Shown: positions 45,085-56,491 of the stretch, in pieces
Position numbering within the stretch: position 1 is the stretch's first letter
Layout of the letters: each line of letters starts with the position of its first letter
NCBI GenBank assembly: GCA_964017045.1
Contig: OZ024802.1
Coordinates: 29,536,793-29,600,792 of the forward strand
Source: Omphiscola glabra
Taxonomy: Eukaryota > Mollusca > Gastropoda > Lymnaeidae
Length of the DNA: 64,000 bases
Direction of reading: 5' to 3'
Position numbers and translations under genes: made by a program
Notes under the pieces: generated by a model
Told to the model about the DNA's origin: nothing
Databases searched by the model: none
Seen by the model: the letters and a program-made list of their open reading frames with translations, nothing else

Positions 45085-45263
45085 CAGTGGTTCTCAACCT
45101 TCCTTAATACAATTCCTCATGCTGTGGCGACTCCCAACCACAAAATTATTTTCGTTGCTACTTCATAACGGTAGAGTACATGTGTTTTCCGATGGTCTTA
45201 GGCTACCCCTGTGAACGGGTGGTTCGACCCTCAAAGGGGTCGTGAACCACAGGTTGAGAACTG
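45085..45263 (-). mobile_element. SPIN-like hAT MITE, copy 2
   Basis: 179 bp, CAGTGGTTCTCAACC to GGTTGAGAACTG. Flanks TTATAGAT and TTATAGCT agree at 7 of 8 bases. Orientation is opposite to copy 1; some internal loss. Confidence 0.85.
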
Positions 45264-45271
45264 TTATAGCT

Positions 45272-46918
45272 GGACTTCTTTGAACCCATATTTCTCTAGG
45301 TCCCCGACATTCCGGAGAGCTGAAATCTCGTAGACACCTTCACTTAGTCCCGTGGTGCTTTTGAATGCAATACGCTTTGACTACTCGATACAGTTTCTAA
45401 ACACCCCCCCCCCCCGTGGTCAATCATTGTTGTTTTATACAAGGGAATGTAAAAAAAAAAATCGATTCAAAAGATACGCCCGTTACAAGGGGATTGCGAG
45501 AAATAAAGAGATTGGCATAGCTACCCCCTTACACAGAATGTGGCAGGAATATATAAAAAAAAAAATCCATTTATATCTTCAACTTATGTAACCCTGGGTG
45601 TGTTCATCTAACTATAACTATTACTTATCATCAATTATTTTTTTAGTTGTATCGGATACCTGAATGTTACTCAGCGTCTTGAACTTGAACTTAACCGTCT
45701 CGAAGATAGTACAAGACGGTGAAACAAAGTGAGATAGCTCAAATGAAATACAAAATATTTTATAAAATTTGAGTTACCTTTCTTTGTCCCCCCAAAATCT
45801 GACTCGTAGGAAATTAGGTGAAAAAAAAAATAACAAGGGAAAAAAAAAAATCATATAACTGAATTATCAACATACGTTTTGAATTGTTCATTGAGCGAGC
45901 AGTTCATAAAATAGTTCAATCATGGAACGTGGCCATTAGACTCTTTATTATAGCTGTATACTGTTTTAGCAAACTTAAGCTGCTAAATCCCATTCAGACT
46001 TCAGTTCAGCGGAAGCTTGCTTGCCTGCATTCCTCTCGTTCGCTGGTGCATTCTGGGACAGCGCGCGTGCCTACCGCTTTTAAGGATCTACCAGAAAAAA
46101 CCCCACCGCATTTACAAAAAAAACGCATGTTCTGCACATATCACGTGATGTACACCATGACGCAGATCACGTGATCAAATGATCTTATCAAAATCAAATT
46201 TATTATTTTTTTGAAAATTTGTATAGATTATAATGTGCTATTTATCATTTAAAGAAGTTCTTCTCAATCGCTGAGGGTTTTTTTTTTAGGGGGGGGGGGG
46301 AGTGTTTCCCTATCTTATAATTGTTGCCAAACGCTTATACCCCTTACCTCCAAAAAATTTTAATGCCACTACACGCTTTAAGTAGTTCATGCGCTTCCAC
46401 CAGACAGGCTCTAACAGCTATTACGATTAGGCAGCGAGATGCATCTGTCCCAACCCAGAGAAACCCTCACTAGGCAGGAAGATACCCTTCTATACCTGAC
46501 AGCTACGTCAGCCGGTCCACGGAGAACTTTGACCAAAAAATCCTCCATCAGATCTATTTGTGCGAGAGTGGCTATTCTGAGGATTGCTACCTAAATCTTT
46601 CTCTCTGTCTCACTCCAGCCTTCCCTACTCCTTCCCCCCACCCCTAATAGCTTTGGGCTTGAAATTACAGGAAAACAAATTCGATTCGAATCATTGTGGT
46701 TACCGTAATGACGAAAGACATTTCACTAATCAATGTTTTTTTAATTTCTTTAATGCATTTTAATTTTTTTTAGGTTAAGTTTGTTAAAAAAAATATGTAT
46801 TCCTATTTATTACCCTATTTTCATGTTTTTATTTATAAAATTATGATTTTATTACAGATCAATTATTTAAAAGTAACCCCCCCCCCCTTTTTTTTCAAAA
46901 CTTTGATAATATTATTCC
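45272..46918. other. Intergenic, no gene recognised
   Basis: Poly-C, poly-A and poly-G runs (45403-45415, 46289-46302, 46877-46889) punctuate otherwise unremarkable sequence. A somewhat GC-richer stretch at 46390-46620 has short open frames but no domain I recognise. Confidence 0.4.
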
Positions 46919-46926
46919 GTCTAGAG

Positions 46927-47125
46927 CAGGTGGTTCTAAACCTTTCTTATGCCGTGACCCCTTAATACAGTTCCTCACGGCGTGGCAATCCCCCAACCAC
47001 AAAATTATTTTCGTTGCTACTTCATAACTGTAGAGTACACGTGTTTTCCGATGGTCTGAGGTGACCCCTGGGAAAGGGTCGTTGGACCCCGAAAGGGGTC
47101 GCGACCCACAGGTTGAGAACCGCTG
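46927..47125 (-). mobile_element. SPIN-like hAT MITE, copy 3
   Basis: 199 bp with perfect 8-bp target duplication GTCTAGAG (46919-46926, 47126-47133). Inner CCGATGGTCT and CACAGGTTGAGAACCGCTG intact. Confidence 0.9.
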
Positions 47126-47133
47126 GTCTAGAG

Positions 47134-47848
47134 CATTGGTCTCACAAAGGGTTGGGCGAGCAGGGGGGTCTGATCGCTGCAAGTGAAGTCAACGGTCTAT
47201 ATTAATTTGCCTTAGCGGTTGTAAATTGAATTTTCCCCCTTGAAAAAAAAAAATAAAAAAAAATTGATTCTTCTTTCATTTTTAGAGCGAAATGTCTGTG
47301 AAAAATATTCCCGTGAATCAATGAAATCGTTTTTTTTTTCCTTCAAAAATGCAATTTATGTTTTTAATAACATTTCCAATTAAGAGACGCAGACATAACC
47401 CGCTTCTGGGGTGGGGCGGGGGGGGGGGGCTACGTCGAGACGATGTTTGAGAGACACTGTGAGTCACAAGGACGCAAAACACTACGCTGGTCACATTGAC
47501 CTGATTTTAAAAGAAAAAAACCTTTTGGGTGTCTCCGTTTCATCATTAAGGCATGCAATGTAGTCTGCACTATTTCGTGCAAGTCGTCAGCACGGAGTGA
47601 ATTTAAAAAAAAAAAAATTCCTGCTTTTTAATCATGGTTTTACAACAGGAATATTTTCTCTTAACACTGCTTGGGTTTATTTTTGAAGGAACAAAAAATC
47701 GGTCTTCTTAATTATTTTTTAAACTATTTCCATTATGAATTTAAGTATCCACATATAAAGATAAAAAAACGTAATTATAAAATAAGCCTTTTTGACAATT
47801 GCAGCTATTCATCTCACATCATTTATTCCGTGTAAAAATTTAATGTCC
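47134..47848. other. Intergenic between two SPIN copies
   Basis: Homopolymer-rich sequence with a poly-G tract near 47418. Nothing recognised. Confidence 0.4.
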
Positions 47849-47856
47849 GGCTAAAC

Positions 47857-48055
47857 CAGTGGTTCTTATCCTTTCTAATACCGCAACCCTTTAATCCAGT
47901 TCCTCATGTTGTGGCGACCCCCAGCCACAAAAAAAATGTTCGTTAATATGTTATAACTGTAGAGTATATTTTTTTCAGATGGTCTTAGGCGACCCCTGGG
48001 GAAAGTGTTGTGCGACCCCCAAAGAGGGTCGTGACCCACAGGTTGAGAACCGCTG
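47857..48055 (-). mobile_element. SPIN-like hAT MITE, copy 4
   Basis: 199 bp with perfect 8-bp target duplication GGCTAAAC (47849-47856, 48056-48063). More diverged inside than copy 3. Confidence 0.9.
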
Positions 48056-48127
48056 GGCTAAACGAATTGAGCCGTGAAAGATGGTATGAACACTTGCATG
48101 CAATCTAGATCCTTGCTTATATTCCCG

Positions 48128-48605
48128 TCAGGTCTGAGATTAGGTCAGAGATGAGGTCAGTGATGAGGTCTGAGATTAGATCATGGATTAGATCTGATAT
48201 TATGTCTGAGATTAGGTCAGAGATTAGGTCAGAGATTAGGTCAGTGATGAGGTCTGAGATTAGGTCAGAGATTAGGTCAGTGATTAGGTCTGAGATTAGG
48301 TCAGAAGTTAGGTCAGTGATGAGGTCTAAGATTAGGTTAGAGATTATGTCAGTAATGAGGTCTGAGATTAGGTCAGATATTAGGCCTGATATTAGGTCAG
48401 AGATTAGGTCTGAGATCTGGTTAGAAATCAGTTCTGAGATTAGGTCCGAGTTGAAGTCAGAGATAGGCCAAAGATTAGGTCAGATAATAGGTCTGAGATT
48501 AGGTCAGAGATTAGGTCAGAGATTAGGTCAGAGATTAGGTCAGAGATTAGGTCAGAGATTAGGTCAGAGTTAGAGTCAGAAATAGGCCAGGGATTAGGTC
48601 AGATG
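48128..48605. repeat. 12-bp minisatellite downstream of the GPCR gene
   Basis: Unit GATTAGGTCAGA with variants (GATGAGGTCAGT, GATTAGGTCTGA). A 12-bp period gives the artefactual RSEI protein repeat. It lies about 230 bp past the GPCR stop. Confidence 0.95.
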
Positions 48606-48829
48606 TTATCAATCTATCTAGAGACATTACGATAAATAGAGTCAGAATCCTTGTGGGTCAAAGAGTTATCAATTGAGCATATGCGGTAATGAGTTATATT
48701 GAAATGGCAGACAAATGCTTGGAAGATTATAAAAAACAAAAATAAATAGTCGCATCATCAAAAATAAAAAAATAAAATTAATTAAAATATAACAATATGC
48801 AAAGAATGTGAGAACTGTATCCGCTTTCG

Positions 48830-50446
48830 TCACGTGTAAAGCTGCTGCAAAGATTGGTGTTTGTAAATGGGTGACCTTGACCCAGACACCTGCCCGGCGT
48901 GCAAACATTCGTAAGGTACAGAGGTCTCCGAGTTGTAGTAGTCCAGCCCGTCGCTCGAAAGACACCTGCAGTGGTCCTTCGTGGCGAACCTGACCCGAAG
49001 CCGGACACCGTTTTTGTTCTCCTCCGTCACCGTCACCACACTGGAGCCGCGTCCCAGGCGCTCCAGGGAATTCCCGCTGTCGGAATTGGACACGTTGTTC
49101 GAGACGATGTTGTCGCGGAGCCGGGACTTTGCGCAGATCTTCATCTCGTACACCGGTCGGTGGAGGTGGCCGTGCCCGCTGGACACGGACATGCAAAGCC
49201 CCGGGCTGCGGTAACTCGGCGACCTCCGGATGAACTGTTCGCTCTGCGGGCAGAAGAGCTCCATGATGCTCCGTTTGATTTTGATGTTGAAGCAGCCGTA
49301 GATGAGCGGATTGAAAGCACTCTGGATGAAAGTTATGGACTCGACCAAGGCCATGACCTCTTCGGGCACGTGGATCTTGTAGTTGCTGTAGATGCGGATC
49401 AGCGTCGTCACGAAGTACGGCGTCCAGCAGACGATGAACGTTGCGATAATGGCGAACGTCATCTTCAGCGTTTTGATCTTGGCGCGCGGAAACGTTGACT
49501 TACTCCTCGGGCACTGAGACCTCCGCAGCGAGCAGTTGTTGTTCTGGGTGTTCTGCACCACCCGGCTCGCCTTGGACACCACGCACACGATGCTGATGTA
49601 GCAGAAGGAAATCAGGATCACTGGAATGACGAAGACGTAACTGGTCAAAAAGGAGAAATACAACATCCGCTGCCAGAGCGCCGTGTAGCCTTTCGTCTGG
49701 CACTGGGTCAAGACGCGCCCGTCTTTGTTCTCCTCCACCTGCACGAAGATGAGGAGCTGCGGGATCGCGAGGATGAAGGCCAGCGCCCACGAGACGGCGA
49801 TGAACTTTTTTGCCCGCGCCGTCGTCGCCCGGTATTTCAACGGTTTGCAGATGGCGAGGTAACGGTCGAAGCTCATGGAGGTCAGGATGAACGTCGTGCT
49901 GGCCAGGGTGACGCACTGAAAATAGGGCAAGATCTTGCACAGGGCGGGGCCAAGGACCCATTTACCGAATGCAACGAACAGGATCTCGGTGGTCATCGTG
50001 CAGAAGCAGACCGAGAGGTCTCCGATGGCGAGGTGGATGATGAAGATGTTGACGCGGCTGTTCCGTTTCCGGTAGCGGCTGCAGGTGAGCATCATGATGA
50101 TGATGGTGTTGCCGAAGAGCGTGAACACCATGCTGAAGACGATGATCGTGACGCGCTGTATCACGGCCGGCTGCCAGATGACGTCATCGAAATAGGTGCA
50201 GTTTCCGGACGTCGTGCAATTGGCCGCCCCGAGGACGTTCGTCGCCGTCGTCGTCGTTGTGGTGGACGGTGGCGGGGTGAAGAGTGCCCCCGTACCGCTG
50301 CTCACGATGGTAGAGTGAGGGAATGACGGCATTATCTTTCTATCATGTGCCGCCGTCTGATGGTAAGCACCATCCATTTTCGCACAATGGTAAACATTAC
50401 ACGTGAAAGTCTTGGTTAGAGCTCTCCAACATTTACAGTCTGCCAA
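48830..50446 (-). CDS. Class A peptide GPCR (vasopressin/oxytocin-CCAP-NPS receptor group)
   Basis: Intronless 538-aa seven-helix receptor for a probable neuropeptide, acting at the plasma membrane. The extracellular N-tail (1-96) has Thr/Pro-rich sequence and two NCT glycosylation sites (76, 82). TM1 has GN at 112-113, TM2 has LAIGD at 139-143, and DRY is at 194-196. A likely disulfide joins C170 and C249. ICL3 is basic, with AKIKTLKMTF (322-331), the oxytocin/CCAP-receptor-like entry to TM6. CWTPY is at 340-344 and NPLIY at 379-383. A 150-residue Ser-rich tail follows. WVLGPALCKI and SFDRYLAICKPLKY also fit this group, but the ligand cannot be told. Alternative starts M24 and M39 are possible; the first 38 residues are Cys-rich and not receptor-like. 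Coding GC is much higher than the flanks, so long antisense frames appear; they are shadows. Confidence 0.93.
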   Translation of the reverse strand: MADCKCWRALTKTFTCNVYHCAKMDGAYHQTAAHDRKIMPSFPHSTIVSSGTGALFTPPPSTTTTTTATNVLGAANCTTSGNCTYFDDVIWQPAVIQRVTIIVFSMVFTLFGNTIIIMMLTCSRYRKRNSRVNIFIIHLAIGDLSVCFCTMTTEILFVAFGKWVLGPALCKILPYFQCVTLASTTFILTSMSFDRYLAICKPLKYRATTARAKKFIAVSWALAFILAIPQLLIFVQVEENKDGRVLTQCQTKGYTALWQRMLYFSFLTSYVFVIPVILISFCYISIVCVVSKASRVVQNTQNNNCSLRRSQCPRSKSTFPRAKIKTLKMTFAIIATFIVCWTPYFVTTLIRIYSNYKIHVPEEVMALVESITFIQSAFNPLIYGCFNIKIKRSIMELFCPQSEQFIRRSPSYRSPGLCMSVSSGHGHLHRPVYEMKICAKSRLRDNIVSNNVSNSDSGNSLERLGRGSSVVTVTEENKNGVRLRVRFATKDHCRCLSSDGLDYYNSETSVPYECLHAGQVSGSRSPIYKHQSLQQLYT

Positions 50447-50821
50447 AAGTTATCCGTCCTTAAAGTGCAACGCGCTGTGAGGTCAACACTCAGCGGAGAT
50501 AACTCTCATGACGTCAGTCAAACTAAGACAATGTTGCTGTTGGCATGCGTTTGGCGACATCTCAGTCAGGGGGAGATTAAATCCAAAAAAAAGGTGATCA
50601 TCTCTGTTCGACCTGCCCTCTGACGTCAAGTTTGGACAACCGGTGAGCTTAACTCTGATGAATTTATTACAGATTATGCGACGGCATGAAAAAAATTAAC
50701 GATAACAACGCGATGTAGAGATTATTGTCATCGTGGTCTGGTCTCGGGGGTGGGGGGTTGGTGGTCATAGGGGTGTGGGGTGGGGGGGCTGTCATCAGAG
50801 GGTTTCCAGAATATGGGAAAC

Positions 50822-50936
50822 CTAATTCCTGTTGATCCGGCTGTGCAGCATTACAAATACGGTAAACAGATGTAGAATGACCACGAGGCCGTAGAGACTA
50901 GGTCTTGCCCAGTGCATGATCCAATATGACCGCCAT
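50822..50936 (-). CDS. Possible terminal exon encoding a membrane segment
   Basis: After the acceptor CTTCAACAG, one frame stays open for 37 residues to a TAG at 50822-50824. It starts WRSYWIMHWARPSLYG and continues into a hydrophobic run (LVVILHLFTVFVML) with a short basic tail. This looks like the end of a small membrane protein whose earlier exons lie further upstream on the minus strand. A donor-like site at about 53745 follows a GC-richer 200-bp stretch and is one candidate. No family recognised, and it could be chance. Confidence 0.3.
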
Positions 50937-51018
50937 CTGTTGAAGAGTTAAACAAAAAATAAGTTAAAATTCATATGCAACTTTTCAAAAGTTGTCACTA
51001 CAAGGCTCATAACCTTTG

Positions 51019-51223
51019 CACTAGGTTCTCAACATTGCTAATGCCGGCACCATTTAATACAGTTCCTAATGTTGGGGTGACCCCCAAGCATAAAATTAGT
51101 TTCCTTGCTACTTTATAGACATGTGTTTTCCGCTGGTCTTGGGCGACCCCTGTGTAAGAGTCATTCGACCCCCCCCCCCCTCCGGGGCCAAAGGGATCGT
51201 GACCCACAAGTTGAGAACCGCTG
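51019..51223 (-). mobile_element. SPIN-like hAT MITE, copy 5 (degenerate)
   Basis: Left end decayed to CACTAGGTTCTCAAC, right end GTTGAGAACCGCTG intact. A poly-C tract expanded inside (51169-51181). No target duplication detectable; the oldest copy of the seven. Confidence 0.8.
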
Positions 51224-51674
51224 CCCTGATGTCAAGTACAGTAAAACACGTCACTAATAAAAATCATCTTATAAATCAGTGTAGAAAGTTATACAGTATA
51301 TATATATATATATAAAATAAAGACATTGACATCTTTAAAAGCAACTCAACCGGTGACAATAATAATTGATTCAGTCAACCGCGACATTAACACAGGTCAA
51401 GACAACTAACGAGACAGGAGGCTGGTGCAGAAAAAAGCTTGAGTTAAGTCATACTTAAAAAAAAAAATATTTTCCTTATGGAGGAAGTCGTCACGCACGT
51501 CTTACGATAAAGTCAATGTAATGTCTTTTTTTGCAAGTAATGGAGGATGTTGGTTACCATGGAAACAAAACAACATGGCTCTGCAGCGAAACATACTTTT
51601 TTTTTTTTGCTGTTAACATTCAAAACGAATTGTCTTTTTCTTTTAGTGCTAACTTGACTTAGCTTCATACGGGT

Positions 51675-52116
51675 CAACGGAACCCCGCTATATCGCGATC
51701 ATTGGCGAAAGGAAAAAAAAAGGGGGGGGGGTTTCCATAAAATCGGAATCGCTTTAATAGCAGGTTAGCATTAAAGAGGGGATTTCGTGCGAATAGATTT
51801 GTGGAAAAAAATAATATGGTAGATCAGGTTGTAGTTTTTAAATCGTTAAAACACACACACACGGCTGCCTGTATCTCAGGGGGTAAGTGCGCTATATGTT
51901 TTATGATTTTGTTGTTGAAGTTGAACTAGTCATACTGGATTTTCGATTGTGTTGTACGAAAATAATATTCCTCACTCCCCCCCCCCGCACCCCAACATAC
52001 TAATGAAATAAAAATTTCATGTCCGAAAGAATATCCGGAATTTAGAGAGCCACGCATCGACTGCGTTTTATCCGAATTTACACTAAGGCCGGTCGAGTTA
52101 TAGACGGGTTCCATTG
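51675..52116. mobile_element. Tigger/pogo-like TIR element, 442 bp
   Basis: Left CAACGGAACCCCGCTATATC and, reverse-complemented, right CAATGGAACCCGTCTATAAC are matching ends of the CAGT(G)GAACC..TATA type seen in pogo/Tigger elements. TA follows on the right; the left TA is lost. Decayed, no transposase. Confidence 0.5.
51862..51990 (+). repeat. Possible tRNA-derived SINE fragment
   Basis: CGGCTGCCTGTATCTCAGGG followed by GGTAAGTGCGCTAT resembles a tRNA 5' half with an A box. The expected B box is only vaguely matched (AAGTTGAACTAG). It lies within the Tigger-like element. Confidence 0.3.
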
Positions 52117-52124
52117 TACAATGA

Positions 52125-52860
52125 AAAAAACAAAAACACTTTAGATCCGTTGTTGTCATTATAGCATTACTTACCGTTATATGATTTTTTGTAAATTTAA
52201 TGTTTTAAGATTTGGTTCGGTAGGTGAACAAAGGACTGGAAGCCACTATACAAAGAAAAACGATGCGTTTACCTCGTAAAGTTTTGATGAATTCAAAATA
52301 CAAGGATTAATTTTGGCGCATACCTAAATTGAGTTTTGTATCAATCTTCACTTAAACCGATTGACTAACACAAAAATTCTGTCCAGCTACGCCCCTGGTT
52401 ACAGCGGTAATAGGAGAAACCTAAACGGATAAGAAACTACAAATCTGAACATAATGAAGGAAGTGACGTAATGGTGCGTGTCAGCCATGATATGGACCAG
52501 ATCACACAGGGCTCTTTAAATATTCTGTTGTTCAAATGGCGGTGCATTGTCTGAGGCCGACAACTCTAACTACTAACTAAGAAACACTAGACTAAAGTTA
52601 ACTGAGCAAGTTCCGACAGTGCACTTCAAACTGTTGGTAATTAGCTCCCCAGAGAGGTCCGACCAAAAGCTTCCAGTGAGATGACCACCCTAACCTACAT
52701 CAGAGCTAATGAGAGTAAAAATCTACTTTCAAATGATCAGTGCAGTTGGTACTTAGGAGCCGTGCCATATTTTGTTGGTGTAATCGAACAACTTTCCGAA
52801 CAAGACACGATCATTAAGAAGGCGCAAATAAAATCTATTTATATAAATTCACGTTTTCAG
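52125..52860. other. Intergenic, no gene recognised
   Basis: Contains a phrase CTACGCCCCTGG (52387-52398) resembling ends of the GGCGTAGC MITEs. A 60-codon frame before the next array has no domain. Confidence 0.35.
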
Positions 52861-53110
52861 TCATTGGGGCATGTATTGGGGCATGTATTGGGGCATGTAT
52901 TGGGGCATGTATTGGGGCATGGATTGGGGCATGGATTGGGGCATGGATTGGGGCATGGATTGGGGCATGTATTGGGGCATGTATTGGGGCATGTATTGGG
53001 GCATGTATTGGGGCATGTATTGGGGCATGTATTGGGGCATGTATTGGAGCATGTATTGGGGCATGTATTGGGGCATGGGGTGTCACATGCGGTGTCGCAT
53101 GGGGGGTAAC
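52861..53110. repeat. 12-bp minisatellite, about 18 copies
   Basis: Unit GCATGTATTGGG, with a run of GCATGGATTGGG variants at 52917-52965. All frames on both strands open because 12 is a multiple of 3. Right edge decays into GGTGTCACATG words. Confidence 0.96.
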
Positions 53111-53562
53111 ATGGGGTGGGTCATGGGTGGCATTGGGGTGGGGCGCCAACCTGGAAACCTCACGCCACCTAGCCACGATGTGAAGTCAGAAATCAATAAA
53201 TTAAACCACCCATTTCTCCATGCTAAACAGTTGCCTGTGTCAGTCTTCTTTCCTTACACCATCTCAACACATCGGAAGATACGATTCTGAGTAAAACCAA
53301 TATTTCATACACTTGCAAAGTCACAATTCTAATATCTTAAAAAATATTTTTAATAAACATTAGAGATGGAGCTCTATTGATAGCATTTATTTTCTTCAAT
53401 TTCATTAAAAAAAAATTGTAAATTAAAGATGTTAATGTAAATATAGAAAAGGTTTGTTACGTTTTAAAAGCGAAACGTTTCCTTCATGGCATCAACATCT
53501 ACAACTAACGCCATCTATTCTGAGGCCACACCCTTTAGTTTTTTTTTAAATAATGATAATTT

Positions 53563-53662
53563 GGGACGTCATTCCGATGTCATACTCATTCCGAATTCAG
53601 CCCGACGTCATTCCGATGTCATACTCATTCCGGATTCAGCCCGACGTCATTCGGATGAATGT
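53563..53662. repeat. 39-bp repeat, 2.6 copies
   Basis: GACGTCATTCCGATGTCATA followed by CTCATTCCG.ATTCAGCCC, repeated head to tail. Confidence 0.92.
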
Positions 53663-53997
53663 CTTGTGAACGACGAATAGAGTTAAATTTCTATTCCCTT
53701 GTGGGTAGAAATAGAACAGAAAGAAAACAGCAACACAAAAACTCACCTAGCGTGGAAAATATCGGGGCGTCTTTGGTTTCCAGATAACGCGACAAACGGA
53801 CGCACGGATGAACATAACCACAGAACCGCAGACAGTCTGAGAGGCGTAGCGCCAAGCAGGATCTGCGACAGGCCGTTGGGGCGGTCGTTAAGACACGGTG
53901 TTGTACTTTGGCATTGTCATCAGCAGGAGAATGACGTCACCCCCAAGGTGGGGATTATACTACACAACGTCATGGGTCGTTCTAGAACAGTGGCGCT

Positions 53998-54183
53998 CAA
54001 CCTTCCTAATGCCGCGACCCTTTCATACAGTTTTCATGTTGTGGCGACACTCCAGCCACAAAATTATTTTCGTTGCTAAATTCATAACTGTAAAGTATAT
54101 GTGTTTTCCGATGGTCTTAGGCGACCCCCGAGAAAGGGTCGTTCAACCGAAAGGAGTCGTGACCCACAGGTTGAGAACCGCTG
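53998..54183 (-). mobile_element. SPIN-like hAT MITE, copy 6
   Basis: 186 bp with perfect 8-bp target duplication TTCTAGAA (53990-53997, 54184-54191). Small deletion in the right subterminal GGGTCG block. Confidence 0.9.
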
Positions 54184-54595
54184 TTCTAGAACGAGAGTAA
54201 TTTGTGAACTGAGCACTTACACAACAGTATTATTCACTTGAGCACTTAGTATTAAGCATACTTATATACTTCCATAATTCACCAGTTTCAAAAAAAAAAA
54301 AATAATTAATTTTTGCGTACTAATACATTGCACTTAATAACCCGTTTTATTTTAATTTATAAGATCCTAAATTAGAAACTTGTTTCAAATGTTAAAATGC
54401 TGTTATATGTAAAATTATATTATTTCGCAAAAATAAAAGTTGTAACCTACTCTTGGACCCAAAACTTTCGTTTCATCTTTTTTTTCTATTTACTTGTAAA
54501 AGAAACATTATTCTCTCCCCCCCCCCCCTTTAAACCATCTCAATTTCATAGTTACGTACTTGGTACACAAGTGTTCTTTCTCTTCTAAATTTATT

Positions 54596-54890
54596 GATTC
54601 TTAATAATGATTGGAAATTGATACTTAATACTGATTGGTTATTGGTACTTAATAATGAATAGTAATTTGAAAGTTAATAATGATTGGAAATTGATACTTC
54701 ATTACTGATTGGTAATGGATACGTAATAATGATTTTTTGTATATACTTAATAATGATTGGTAATTTATATTTATTACTGATTGTTCATGATACTTAATAC
54801 TGATTGGTGATTGATACTTAATAATGATTGGTAATTGATACTTACTACTAATTATTAATCGATACTTTATATTGATTGGTAGCAATAAAT
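54596..54890. repeat. 26-bp degenerate minisatellite, about 11 copies
   Basis: Unit TGATACTTAATAATGATTGG plus TAAT(T). AT-rich and variable in length. Confidence 0.88.
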
Positions 54891-54974
54891 AAAAAAAAAG
54901 AGGATTATAGGAAAGATTTGAGCATTTGCTCTGCATTAAAAAAAATACAAAGAAAAAATAAAAGATTCTTATTC

Positions 54975-55198
54975 CTGGGATTTTAACACACATGTTAACA
55001 TTATATACCCAATGCCCTTGGGATTTTCACACACATGTTAACATGATATCCCCAATGCCTCTGGGATTTTCACACACATGTTGACACGATATCGCCAATG
55101 CCCCTGGGATTTTAACACACACGATAACATGATATCCCCAATGCCCCTGGGATTTTAACACACTTGTTTACATGATATCCCCAATGCCCCTGGGGTCA
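54975..55198. repeat. 44-bp tandem repeat, 5 copies
   Basis: Unit CCTGGGATTTTCACACACAT, then GTTAACATGATATCCCCAAT plus GCC. Separated from the 26-bp array by about 90 bp and unrelated to it. Confidence 0.93.
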
Positions 55199-55549
55199 AC
55201 CCTGCAAATGCAGATTCTCATAACCAGAGGATGAAACACGGAGTAAAAGCCGCGGATAACGATAAACGAAGACAGCAGCCAGTGGGCGAAGGATTACAAC
55301 AACAACAACAACAAAATGTTATCTAATATTTTCCGAAATAATATTATGGCTGTAAAGTTTAGCCGTTGGAATTTTATAACCATAAAAGCGCGCCAACATT
55401 TCCCTGGCCATAAGCACCTCTTGCATGCCAGGTGTGCTAAACCGGAGAGCACTGCGCCAAACGAACTGAAATCTGGTTTTAAAGTTTTCAATGGCCGCCT
55501 GTCTCAAAGGATTTAGCAGGGTCCATTACAGTGTTGAACGAATCTAGAG

Positions 55550-55749
55550 CAGCGGTTCTCAACCTAGGGGTCGCGACCCCTTTAGGGGGTCGAAACACCC
55601 TTTTCCAAGGGGTCGCCTAAGACCATTGGAAAACACATGTACTCTACAGTTATGAAGTAGCAAGGAAAATAATTTTGTGGTTGGGGGTAGCCACAACATG
55701 AGGAACTGTATTAAAGGGGTCGCGGCATTAGGAAGGCTGAGAACCACTG
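55550..55749 (+). mobile_element. SPIN-like hAT MITE, copy 7
   Basis: 200 bp, CAGCGGTTCTCAACC to GAGAACCACTG. Flanks ATCTAGAG and ATCTAGAC agree at 7 of 8 bases. Same orientation as copy 1. Confidence 0.9.
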
Positions 55750-55757
55750 ATCTAGAC

Positions 55758-56491
55758 TCAGCTCCCAAAGCTTTGCAAATTTTTAAGTGTATTTGTAAAT
55801 ATATCTGACTTGAATGTAAATTTTATGTTAATAATTATAACAAGTCGTATAATGAAAAGCTAATATTCTCCATTTATTTATAAACGGGATGGTAATTATT
55901 GTTCAATTAACAGCTATTTCATTTTTACGCACTTAGCGTGCAAACACTGACCGAAGGGCCTATGTCATGCTACGAGTTATTAATTTATGATTGAACAGTT
56001 GAGCTCGCCGGCTACAGGTCTGGGAGTGTCACTTGTTCAGGGTGTTGTTGAGGGTGTTGTGTAACTGTAGTATCGTATGGGAGCTGGTCTTGAGGCTATC
56101 TGCATGTGAGAAATACATAATGGTTGAGATTTTTCTTTTCATCATGATTTAATGCACGTCTATGTATATTGTACATTTGTATATAATTTTGTGGAAGTTG
56201 GTGGGGAGTGGTGGGGGGTGGGGTGGGCTGAAGAGCGTGCGATACATCGCAAATCCATAAATCAATAATAAATTCGATCAAAGCCAGCTCATTAGTTGAT
56301 CGATAGCTCGGGGCAGGACATACCGTGCACACGAATTGCGCCAGCAACAGCAGGTGTCATTAAACCTAATCCATCACAACCTACAGCAGGCCACGTCACC
56401 GAGCTTGTCGTTTGGCCAACATATAGAGTACACATCTTAACACATAAGAGTACGCAATGCAGACAAGGTACACAGTACTAAGATATGACAG
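55758..56491. other. Intergenic, no gene recognised
   Basis: Single-copy sequence with a G-rich stretch near 56200-56230. No exon or RNA gene seen. Confidence 0.35.

Noticed and set aside
48151..48573. 140-codon frame of RSEI repeats
   Set aside because: By-product of the 12-bp minisatellite.
48899..50326. Long plus-strand and alternate-frame frames opposite the GPCR
   Set aside because: Shadow frames of a GC-rich coding exon; no domain, and the GPCR frame explains the sequence.
52835..53176. Overlapping frames of HAPI, MPQY and YWGM repeats
   Set aside because: All come from one 12-bp repeat read in different frames and strands.
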